NCBI GenBank assembly: GCA_023548195.1
Contig: JAJHZJ010000531.1
Coordinates: 8,357,900-8,421,899 of the forward strand
DNA length: 64,000 bases
Source: Bettongia penicillata ogilbyi
Taxonomy: Eukaryota; Chordata; Mammalia; Diprotodontia; Potoroidae
Direction: 5' to 3'
In this document: positions 46,291 to 56,095 of the stretch, piece by piece
Layout of the letters: each line of letters starts with the position of its first letter
Numbering within the stretch: the stretch's first letter is position 1
The notes under the pieces: model-generated
Told to the model about the DNA's origin: nothing
The model's database searches: none
The model's input: only the letters and a program-made list of their open reading frames with translations
Program-made: the position numbers and the translations under genes

Positions 46291-47059
46291 GAGGAATTAC
46301 AGTGACATATTCACCCAGGAATTGCAAAAACAGCCAGAAACCTGTGGATATTAGGGGGAAAAAGCCACCAGTTAACCAGCACCAATGATATCTTAAGAAT
46401 CTCAGCCTCCTGATAGAACCACGAAGGGATGAGAGACATATATTTTGGGAGCTGTTAATGACATTTAATTGATGCCATCCCTTATAGTAGCCTACAAGGC
46501 TCTGTATAAGGAGGCAGAGGAATCAGAGGTCCCCCTAGAAAGACCTAGAGTGGTCAGAAAGCACCAGCATGGGGACCTAGGAAGCCCAAGAAAGCAGCAG
46601 TGACCAGAGTCCTGAGGCAACACATGGACTTGTACAGTCCAGAAACATAGGAGCTCAGAAGTCCTGAGATGGCACAGAAGGCTCTGAAGATCCAGTACTC
46701 TTAATATTGGTGACTATGATAATATACTAAAAGGAAGCCAAACTCGGAGTAAAGAAATCAGTGCACTCTGGAGGTATAATGCAAAGAGCTCTGGTTCTGG
46801 AGTCAGTGTCTCTGAGTTCAAGTTCTGCTTCTGCTGCTTACCAGCTGTGTGGTTTTGGATAAGCTCCTTGAATCTGAATTATCTCAGCTATAAAAAGTAG
46901 GAATATGATGAAATATCTCCTGAAGCCCCTTATACCTGTAGATCTATTTTTCTGACTGTAAAACAAATCTTAATACTGGAAGAACAGATAATAAAACACA
47001 CCTTCTAATCAAACAGAGGTGTAGGAATATAGGAGCAGATTGTTGCATTTATTACCAAA
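46290..47059. other. Intergenic stretch with one MIR-type SINE
   Basis: 46770-46950 is a plus-strand MIR-type SINE (caaagagctctggttctgga, gctgcttaccagctgtgtgg, gaattatctcagctataaaa). 46290-46760 shows no recognisable feature. Confidence 0.55.
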
Positions 47060-49953
47060 TTTTTTTTAATATAAATTTATTTATTTAACTTTTTAAATTC
47101 ATTTTCACAAAATTTTGGGTTCCAAATTTTCTCCCCATTTATCCCCTCCGCCACCCCAATACACTGAGCATTCTAATTTTCCCCATCACCAATCTTCTCT
47201 CTCTTCTATCATCCCTCCCTTCTCTTGTCCCCATCTTCTCTTTTGTCCTGTAGGGCCAGATGACTTTCTAGTCCCCATTAACTGTATTTCTTATTTCCTA
47301 GTAGCAACAACAATACTCAACAGTTGTTCCTAAAACTTTGAGTTTCAAATTCTCCCCATCCCTCCCTCCCCACCTGTTCCCTTTGGGAAGGCAGGCAATT
47401 CAATATAGGCCCTATCTGTGTAGTTTTGCAAATGACTTCGATAACAGTCTTATTGTGTAAGACTAACTGCATTTCCCTCCATCCTATTCTCCCCCCATTA
47501 TTTCTATTTTGTCTTTTGATCCTGTCCCTCCCCGAATGTTGACTTCAAATTGCTCCCTTCTCCCATTGCCCACCCTCCCATTATCCCTCCCTCCCTGCTT
47601 ATCTCCTTCTCCCCCACTTTCTTGTACTGTAAGATAGGTTTTCATACCAAAATGAGTGTGCATTTTACTCCTTCCTTTAGTCGAATGTGATAAGGGTAAA
47701 CTTCATGTTTTTTTCTCAGCTCTCCTCTTTTCCCCTCCACTAAAAAGTCTCCTGCTTGACTCTTGAATGAGATATAATTTACCCCATTCCATTTCACCCT
47801 CTCTCCTCCCACTACATTTCTCTCTCACCATTTACCTTAATTTCTTTTAAGATATGGTCCCATCCTATTCAATTCACTCTGTGCTCTCTGTCTCTGTGTG
47901 TGCGTGCATGTGTGTATGTGTGTGTGCGTGCGCACATGTACATGTGTGTGTGTGTACACGTATGTGTGTGGTCCCACCAACTACCCAGACACTGAAACTT
48001 TGTAAGAGTTACAAATATTGTCTTTCCATGTAGGAATGTAAACAGTTCACTTTTGGTAAGTCCCTTATGACTTCTCTTTGCTGTTTACTTCTTTATGCTT
48101 CTTCTCATTCTTGTGTTTGAAAGTCAAATTTTCTTTTCAACTCTAGTCTTTTCATCAAGAATGCTTGAAAGTCCTCTGTTTCATTGAAAGACCATATTTT
48201 CCCTGAAGTATTATACTCAGTTGTGCTGGGTAGGTGATTCTTGGTTTGAGTCCTAGTTCCTTTGACTTCTGGAATGTCCTATTCCACGCCCTTCGATCCC
48301 TTAATGTAGAAGCTGCTAGATCTTGAGTTATCCTGATTGTATTTCCACAGTACTGGAATTGTTTCTTTCTAGCTGCTTGCAAGATTTTCTCCTTGAGCTG
48401 GGAGTTCTGGAATTTGGCCACAATGTTCCTAGGAGTTTCTCTTTTTGGATCTCTTTCAGGTGGTGATCGATGGATTCTTTGAGTACTTATCTTGCCCTCT
48501 GGTTCTAGAATGTCAGGGCAGTTTTCCTTGATAATTTCATGGAAGATGATGTCTAGGCTCTTTTTTTTGATCACGGCTTTCAGGTAGTCCCATAATTTTT
48601 AAATTGTCTCTCCTGGATCTATTTTCCAGGTCAGTTGTTTTTCCCATGAGATATTTCACATTCTCTTCCATTTTTTCATTCTTTTGGTTTTGTTTGGTGA
48701 TTTCTTGGTTTCTCGTAAAGTCATTAGCCTCCATCTGTTCCATTCTAATTTTGAGAGAACTATTTTCTTCAGTGAGCTTTTGAACCTCTTTTTCCACTTG
48801 GCTAATTCTGCTTTTGAAAGCATTCTTTTCCTCATTGGCCTTTTGAATCTCTTTTGCCAATTGAGTGAGCCTATTTTTCAAGGTGTTATTTTCTTCAGCA
48901 TTTTTTTGGGTCTCCTTTACCAAGGTATTGACCTGTTTTTCATACTTTTCTTGCATCTCTGTCATTTCTCTTCCCAGTTTTTCCTCCACCTGTCTAACTT
49001 GCTTTTCAAAATCCTTTTTGAGCTCTTCCAAGGCCTGAGCCCACCCGACATTCCCCTGGGATGTCTGGGGTACCGAGGCCCCGCCCTCCACGTCTTTCGC
49101 TGATGGCAAGAATATTTCCTCGTCGTCAGAACCGAATGGCGGGAACATTTGCACCTGCTCAAAAAAGCTCTCTATAGTCTTATTTTTCTTCCCTTTTCTG
49201 GGCATTTTCCCAGCCAGTTACTTGACTTCTGAGATTCCTCTCCACCCCTGCCTAGATCCCGCCCAGCTAGTGCTTGGGCTCTGAGATTCAAATGGGCTTT
49301 CCGCGGCAGGCGCGGCTGCTCATCAATGTGAGCTTTAGTTCTGGTGCTGGGGTGGGGGCAGGGCCACCTCCCAGGCTCAGTTCCCTCAGGGGCTTTATGC
49401 AGAGGTCTTCAGTGATGGAGCGGGTGGGGCAGGGCTGTCTCCCAGTCTAAGCTCCCTTAGGGGCTTTATGCAGAGACCTGAAGTTCTGCCTGCCTGCTGC
49501 TCGGGGAGTCCCGGGCCGCAGCCGCCTCTGCCTCCGCCACTTCCCGCCCCTGCCTCTGCCTCCACCGCTTCCTCCCGATAGGGCCCAAGCCACGGAGACA
49601 CCCCGCTCCCCTCTCAGCCAGCCCAGCTGTCTCTCTCACTGACCTGTAGCATCTGTGGGCGGAGGGACCTTCCCGGCCACCAGAGGTTCCGTCCCTGAAG
49701 CCTGCTCGGATCACCTTTTCTGGGGCCGCCCGGCCAGGGCAGCACTGGGGTGGACTCCGCTTTCCGGGGCGCGGCGGACCCTGGGGACGGCTCTCCAGGG
49801 CTCTCTGGAACGGAAATCTCTTCCATTGTGTTTCTGCACACCCTGTAGTGATCCAGAATTTGTGGGGAGCTCTTCTTACATTAAATCCATGGGCTGTGGG
49901 TTCGGAGCTAGCATACGTGAGTCTTTCTACTCCGCCATCTTGACTCCACCCTC
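47060..49953 (-). mobile_element. HAL1-type element copy 2 (5' UTR, ORF1, 3' UTR; no ORF2)
   Basis: On the minus strand it begins near 49953 (gtggagtcaagatggcggag), has a ~748-bp GC-rich 5' UTR, ORF1 (49205-48105) and a 3' UTR with a G-rich tract (antisense at 47354-47373), ending in an A-rich tail at 47060. No ORF2 is present. I could not find a convincing target-site duplication, perhaps because it has decayed. Its GC-rich 5' end faces that of copy 3. Confidence 0.87.
48105..49205 (-). pseudogene. L1/HAL1 ORF1p, copy 2 (two frameshifts)
   Basis: It begins MPRKGKKNKTIESFFEQVQM and is open for 222 codons through the coiled-coil into the RRM start ([19 protein letters not shown]). An extra A in the A-run near 48565-48572 then breaks the frame after RDQKK. 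The C-terminal half continues in another frame (48574-48155) and loses frame again near 48203, where one G of cagggg is missing. The intact N-terminus here is the reference for recognising the shifted N-terminus of copy 1. Confidence 0.88.
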
Positions 49954-49989
49954 CTGTGTGATTGATTTTTAATTAATTTTTGGTCATTG

Positions 49990-50080
49990 TGCATTCAGAA
50001 AACTATTACTGTTGCCATTTTTTTACCCCATTTGGGGTCATGACCCACAGTTTAAGAAGTGCTGGTCTAGATTGCCTAGA
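49990..50080. repeat. hAT-like end fragment
   Basis: accccatttggggtcatgac and ccacagtttaagaagtgctg resemble the end of a hAT (Charlie-type) element. No partner end was identified. Confidence 0.4.
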
Positions 50081-50514
50081 TTGGGATTGGTCTGGGAGCA
50101 AGAGAGATCAAAGTCACATTTTCCCTAGCCTTTGTTAGAATGGTTTCACATCTCATTACAATATTCATTCTTCTCACTAATTGCTAGTCAATCAGAGTTG
50201 ATTGCCACCCTCAGAAATACCCATTCTTCCAAGGGCATGTAAGCAGTTGAATGGGTTTCATGAGTGGTCTTTGGCATTCAATAGTTATCACTCACCTCTT
50301 TCATTTATTATCCAATAGCATAATTAATAAAATTATTAATTACCCACAACCTGTGTCTTTTGAACTTTTTTATATATCACATGCAGAAATGATTTCCAAA
50401 CTTGACCTTTCTTCTAAGCTCTAGATCACTTTACAACAATCTCTATTGGATCTTTCCACTAAACTCTATCACCTTCATTTCAACTCAGACTTCTAAAACA
50501 GATCCTGTATGTAG

Positions 50515-50610
50515 AGCCTGAGAGAACTTCAGAGGTCACCAAGTTCAACTCCCTCATTTAACAGATGAAGAACCTAATGACTAGAGAGGTTAAGTCTGTC
50601 TAAGGGCACA
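50515..50610 (-). repeat. MIR-like SINE fragment
   Basis: Blocks agaacttcagaggtcaccaa, ctccctcatttaacagatga and agagaggttaagtctgtc. Confidence 0.5.
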
Positions 50611-50639
50611 TAATGTTCATGTACCATGCTTTGGCATGC

Positions 50640-51235
50640 TAGTAATTCATTGCCTTCCACTTAGAACCAGATCCCATCTTCTATATTTTTCTTCTTAGCA
50701 CTTTCCCTCTCTAAAATTTTCTGTAGTTTCCCAGTGACTCACAGGTTCTAGCCAAACTTTACGATGTTCAAGACTCTCTATCCATCTGTCCCCATCCCAC
50801 ATTTCCAGCCTCATCTCTCACAATTCTGCTGTAACAACTCTTCACTTAAAATATTCTAAACCAGGGATGGGGAACCGTTGACCTCAAGGCCACATGTGGC
50901 CCTCTAGGTTCTTAAGTGTAAGCCTTTGACTGAATCCAAACTTCATAGAACAAATTTTGTGAAGTTTGGATTCAGTCAAAGGATCACACTTGAGGACCTA
51001 GAGGGCTGCTTATGGCCTTGAGGCTGCAGTTTCCCTACCCCATTTTAAACATAGCCCCTTGAACACAACTTCTTATCTCTCTACATTTCTTTGTTTACTC
51101 CACTCCCCCTACCTGGAATGTCTTTCACTCCTTATGTTCATCTTCCCTGACCCCATCTATCCAAAATTCTGCCTTTGCTCAAAGACCAAATTAAATGCCA
51201 CCTCTTCCAGGAGATCTTTCTTGACTACCTTATCT
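50640..51235 (+). repeat. L2 LINE fragment interrupted by the palindromic MITE
   Basis: 50700-50853 (actttccctctctaaaattt, cagtgactcacaggttctag, acatttccagcctcatctct) and 51051-51235 (ctccccctacctggaatgtc, caaagaccaaattaaatgcc, acctcttccaggagatcttt) are consecutive L2 sequence. Confidence 0.75.
50862..51042. mobile_element. Palindromic hAT-type MITE, copy 2
   Basis: Starts cagggatggggaac and is an imperfect inverted repeat: left ggccacatgtggccctctag and tttgactgaatccaaacttc, right gaagtttggattcagtcaaa and aggacctagagggctgc. It is flanked by ttctaaac (50854-50861) and ttttaaac (51043-51050), an 8-bp duplication with one mismatch, which supports a hAT origin. Confidence 0.8.
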
Positions 51236-52619
51236 CAATCAATCAATAAACACTTTTTAAGTGCCTGCTAAGTTCCAGGCACTGTGCTAAGTGCTGGAGA
51301 TACAAAAAGGGGCAAATAACAGTTACTACCTTCCAGGAGCTCAAAGTCTAATGGGGGAGAGAGCAAACAAATAAATATAAACAAACTCTATACAGAATAA
51401 ATAGGAAATGATTAATAGGAGAGAAGCACTAGAATTAAGAGGAGTTGGGAAAGGCTTCCTAAGGACTGTGAAGGAAGCCAGGGAAGTCAGTAGGCAGAGA
51501 TGAGGAAGGAGAACATTCCAGACATGGGAGGTGGGAGGGCAGGGGTAGCAAGAGAAAGTGACCAGAGCTGGCAGATGGAGTATTTTGTTCAGGAATAGCC
51601 AGGAGGCCAGTGTCATTGTATCAAAGAGAACATGTTGAGGAATAAAGTGTAAGAAGACTGCAAAGGTAAGATGGTGGCTGTGTCAAAGGAGAGAAGGGGG
51701 CATATTCAAGACATATTACAAGGGCAAAATTGACAGGCTTTAGCAATAGATTGAAAATGGGAGGTAAGAAATAGTGAGAGGGGGGCAGAGCCAAGATGGC
51801 GGAGTAGAAGGACGCACATTTATGAGCTCCGAGCCCACAACCCATGGAATTGAGGTAAAAAGAGATCCCCATAAATTCTGAATCACTGCAGGGGGTGCAT
51901 AAACATAGGGGAAGAGATTCCCATTCCACTGAGCCCTGGAGAGCCGTCCCCGGGGTCCATCGCGCCCCGGAAAGCGGACCCCACCCCCAGCGCTGCCCTG
52001 GCCATAGCCCCAGAGAAGCTGATCCGAGCAGGCTTCAGAGAGGGAAGCTCCGGGGGAAGCTCCGGCAGCCGGGAAAGTCCCTCTGCCCACAGAAGCTACA
52101 GGTCAGTGAGAAAGAAGGCTGGGCTAGGGGAGGGGAGCGGAGCGTCTCTGTGACTCGGGCCCCCTCGGGAGGAAGCGGCAGCGGCAGAGACCGGGGCAGG
52201 AAGCGGTGGAAGCAGAGGCATGGGCGGCGGCTGAGGCGCAGCGGCCCAGGACTCAGGAATCCCCCAGCAGCAGGTAGGATCTTCAATACTGAAGGTCTTT
52301 CCAACCTGAGGGAGCTGAGCCTGGGAGACAGCCCTGCCCCCACCCCGCTCTATTACTGAAGGCCTCTGAATAAAACCCCTGAGGGAACTGAGCATAGGAG
52401 GCGGGCCCCCCCACACCGCCCCCACCCGCTCCGTTCCTGAAAGTCTCTGCAGAAAGCCCCTGAGGGACCGAGCTTGGGAGGCGGCCCTGCCCCCACCCCT
52501 GCTCCAGAACTAAAGCTTGCCGCGGAAAGTGCATTTGAATCTCAGAGGCCAAGCACTAGCTGGGCGGATCCAGGCGGAGGTGGAAAGGAATCTCAGAAGT
52601 CAAGTAACTGGCTGGGAAA

Positions 52620-53726
52620 ATGCCTAGAAAAGGGAAGAAAAATAAGACTATAGAGAGTTTTTTCCAACAAGTGCAAATGATCCCGACATTCGGATCTGAT
52701 GGCGAGGACGAGAACGTATTCTTGCCATCAGGGAAAGACGTGGAGGGCGGGGCCTCAGTACCCCAGACACCCCAGGGGGATGTCAGGTGGGCTCAGGCCT
52801 TGGAAGAGCTTAAAAAGGATTTTGAAATGCAAGTTAGACAGGTGGAGGAAAGACTGGGAAGAGAAATGACAAAGATGCAAGAAAAGTATGAAAAACAGGT
52901 CAATACCTTGGTAAAGGAGAACCAAAAAAATGCTGAGGAAAATAACACCTTGAAAAATAGGCTCACTCAATTGGCAAAAGAGGTTCAAAAAGCCAATGAG
53001 GAGAAGAATGCATTCAAAAGCAGAATGAGCCAAATGGAAAAAGAGGCTCAAAAGCTCACTGAATTTAATAGTTCTCTCAAAATTAGAATGGAACAGATGG
53101 AGTCTAATGACTTTAGGAGAAACCAAGAAATCACAAAACAAAACCAAAAGAATGAAAAAATGGAAGAGAATGTGAAATATCTCATGGGAAAAACAACTGA
53201 CCTGGAAAATAGATCCAGGAGAGACAATTTAAAAATTATGGGACTACCTGAAAGCCGTGATCAAAAAAAGAGCCTAGACATCATCTTGCATGAAATTATC
53301 AAGGAAAACTGCCCTGAGATTCTAGAACCAGAGGGCAAAATAAGTATTGAAAGAATCCATTGATCACCACCTGAAAGAGATCCAAAAAGAGAAACTCCTA
53401 GGAACATTGTAGCCAAATTCCAGAACTCCCAGCTCAAGGAGAAAATCTTGCAAGCAGCTAGAAAGAAACAATTCCAGTACTGTGGAAATACAATCAGGAT
53501 AACTCAAGATCTAGCAGCTTCTACATTAAGGGATCGAAGGGTGTGGAATAGGATATTCCAGAAGGCAAAGGAACTGGGACTCAAACCAAGAATCACCTAC
53601 CCAGCACAACTGAGTATAAGACATCAGGGGAAAATATGGTCTTTCAATGAAACAGAGGACTTTCAATCATTCTTGATGAAAAGACCAGAGCTGAAAAGAA
53701 AATTTGACTTTCAAACACAAGAATGA
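52620..53726 (+). pseudogene. L1/HAL1 ORF1p, copy 3 (one premature stop)
   Basis: It reads MPRKGKKNKTIESFFQQVQM to KRKFDFQTQE in a single frame of 368 codons, interrupted only at 53361-53363, where tga stands in place of the cga (Arg) seen in copies 1 and 2 ([10 protein letters not shown] context). This is a C-to-T change at a CpG. Coiled-coil (~residues 60-150), RRM (from ~[10 protein letters not shown]) and C-terminal domain ([20 protein letters not shown]) are all present. The start context gaaaatgcc has A at -3. Confidence 0.9.
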
Positions 53727-54448
53727 GAAGAAGCATGAAAAAGTAAACAGCAAAGAGAAGTATTAAGGGGCTTACCAGCAATGAACTGTTCACATTCCTA
53801 CAGGGAAAGACAATATTTCTAACTCTTAAAACTTTTCAGTATCTGGGTAGTTGGTGGGACCACACATACACATGTACATGCATGCACACACATACATACA
53901 TACACACACATACAGAGACAGAGAGCACAGATTGAACTGAATAGGATGGGACCATACCTTAAAAGAAATTAAGGTAAATGGTGAGAGAGAAATGTAGTGA
54001 GAGGAAAGAGGGGGAAATGGAAGGGGGTAACTATATGTCATTTAAGAGGCAAGCAGGAGATTTTTTTAGTGGAGGGAAAAAGAGGAGAGCTGAGGGGAAA
54101 AAAAAAACAAAAAACCAAGAAGTTTACCCTCATCACATTTGACTAAACAAAGGAGTGAAATGCACACTCATTTTGGTATGTAAACCTATCTTACAGTATA
54201 AGAAAGCGGGGGAGAAGGAGATATTGCAGGGTGGGGGGATGATGGAAGGGAGGGCAAAGGGAGGAGGGAGTAATTGAAAGTTAACACTTGGGGAGGGACA
54301 GGATCAAAAGACAGAAGAGAAACAATGAGGGGCAGGTTAGGAGGGATGGTAATTCAGTTAGTCTTACACAACACGACTATCAGGAAGGTCATTTGCAAAG
54401 CTACACAGATATGGCCTATAATGAATTGCCTGCCTTCCCAAAGGGAAT

Positions 54449-54470
54449 GGGTGGGGAGGGAGGGATGGGG
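54449..54470 (+). other. G-quadruplex-type tract in the 3' UTR of HAL1 copy 3
   Basis: Five G-runs separated by one- or two-base loops (gggtggggagggagggat then gggg). The equivalent tract is at 13753-13774 in copy 1 and, antisense, at 47354-47373 in copy 2. Confidence 0.8.
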
Positions 54471-54920
54471 AGAATTTGGAACTCAAAGTTTTAGGAACAA
54501 TTGTTTAGCATTGTTGTTGCAACTAGGAAAGAAGACATACAGTTAATGAGGAATAGAAAGTCATCTGGCCCTACAGGAGAAAAGAGAAGATGGAGACAAG
54601 AGAAGGGAAGGATGACAGAAGAGAGGACAGATTGGAGATAGGGAAAATTAGATTGCTTGGGGTATTGGGGTGGGGGGAGGGGATAAAAGGGGAGAAATTT
54701 AGAACCCAAAAATTTGTGAAAATGAATGTAAAAAGTTAAATAAATAAAAAAGAAAGAAAGAAAGAAAGAAATTAAAAAAAAAAAAGAAAGAAATAGTGAG
54801 AAGTCCAGAATGACACCTAGGTTGTGAACCTGAGGAACTGTGAGGATAGTTTTGCCCTCAATAGTAGTAATAAGAAAGTTGGGAGGAGGGCAGATGTTGG
54901 AGGAAAGTTCAGTTTTGGAC

Positions 54921-55503
54921 TGTTAACAGTATTTCACTGAGTCAGTCTCTACCCTGAGTGTAATTAAACAGGTCAGAGACAAAGCGCCAGTGTTCAAGTA
55001 GTGGTTTAATTAATTAGTTTCATTATGAAGAACAAATTTACAAATCAGGAATTTTCCTGTTCAGAATTCTCCTGTAGAATTCATAATACAGAACTGCTGT
55101 AGAGAAGATAGAGATTACATACATAAATCACAAGTGGGAAGGTGGGGGTGGGGGGAAGGTGGATTACAAACAAACATTTTTCAGGGCCTGAGCAGCTTTC
55201 CACAACAAGCCCTTAAGTCCACAAAAAAGATGGTCTGGAGTTCTGTGGGAACAGTATTGTTTCAGGCTGTTGGGGGTTGTTACTTGATGGGTCATAGGAT
55301 CAGAATTCCGTGACAGGAGCAGGTTCTACAGTCTTTGATTTGCTTCACTTAAAGTACACAAGGGTTTGATTACTCCTTTCAAGCTGCATTGTAAGCTTCT
55401 GACTTGCAAACCAGAAGAAGCAATTCTGAAAAATCAAAATTATTAGTATATTCATTATATATATATCATATTGATTAATATGAAAATCATAATTCCCTTC
55501 ACA
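54921..55503 (-). mobile_element. Solo LTR of an endogenous retrovirus, 583 bp
   Basis: It starts TGTTAACAG and ends CTTCACA (TG...CA) on the plus strand and is flanked by ggac (54917-54920) and ggat (55504-55507), a 4-bp duplication with one change. The flanking repeat reads through once it is removed. Minus orientation is inferred from the arrangement of aattaattaaacc before the tttgtctctgacc-like end. No internal retroviral genes are present. Confidence 0.65.
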
Positions 55504-55741
55504 GGATATATTGAGTTTAGGATGTCTACTGGATTTCCAATTTATGTCTAAAAGGCAGTTGGAGATGGGAGATGGGAGACGAGCAGACTGGTTCATGCAG
55601 AATAGGTAGATTTTGGAATCATCCACATTTGAATCATCCACAAGCCATCTCTCCTTACATAATATGGAGTAGTGCAAGGAGTTCTATCTGGATTTAGAAA
55701 ATAACTGAACAACAGCAGCTATGTCACCTTTGTCAAATAAC

Positions 55742-56005
55742 AGCAGCCAACATTTATATTGGGCCTACTGTGTGTCAGGCACTGTGCTAAGCGTTTTACA
55801 AATATTACCTCGTCTGATCCTCACCACAACTCTGGGAAGTAGTTGCTTTTATTAATGCCATTTTATAGATGAGAAAACTGAGGCAAACAGAAATTAAGTG
55901 ATTTGCCCAGAGTCGCAAAGCTAGTGCTTGAGGCCAGATTGGAACTCAGATTTTCCTGATTCCAGGCCCAACATTCTATCTACTGAACCACCTACCAGTC
56001 CCTAT
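55742..56005 (-). repeat. MIR/MAR1-type SINE
   Basis: ctactgtgtgtcaggcactg, gcgttttacaaatattacct, cattttatagatgagaaaac, tgatttgcccagagtcgcaa, ttcctgattccaggcccaac, ctactgaaccacctacc: a full antisense copy. Confidence 0.75.
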
Positions 56006-56095
56006 CTATGAAATGACTGAAATCACTTCTGGGAAGTGATCTATGAAATCCTTTCCTAGATCTTGGTCTAAGAATCCTCATCTGCCCAACAGCAA

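Larger units (their letters stand above)
51780..54787 (+). mobile_element. HAL1-type element copy 3 (5' UTR, ORF1, 3' UTR; no ORF2)
   Basis: Starts at the ggggggcagagccaagatgg block, has an ~840-bp GC-rich 5' UTR, ORF1 at 52620-53726, a G-rich 3' UTR and an aaagaaagaaag tail. The target-site duplication aagaaatagtgaga is perfect (51766-51779 and 54788-54801), which fixes the insertion borders. It lacks ORF2 and shows the same ORF1-to-3' UTR junction as copy 1. The perfect duplication and a single ORF1 lesion suggest it is the youngest of the three (inference). Confidence 0.9.
51241..55660 (+). repeat. Dispersed gcactgtgctaagc repeat, split by HAL1 copy 3 and a solo LTR
   Basis: 51241-51779 carries the family order (aagttccaggcactgtgcta, caggagctcaaagtctaatg, gcactagaattaagaggagt, gaagtcagtaggcagagatg-type). 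It resumes at 54802 (agtccagaatgacacctagg, ttcagttttggac) and again at 55508 (atattgagtttaggatgtct, aaaggcagttggagatggga). The gaps are exactly the two insertions. Confidence 0.75.

Noticed and set aside
48684..49103. 139-codon ORF antisense to HAL1 ORF1, and similar ORFs at 12109-12529 and 52755-53147
   Set aside because: Same antisense frame in all three HAL1 copies; it mirrors ORF1 and shows no independent family.
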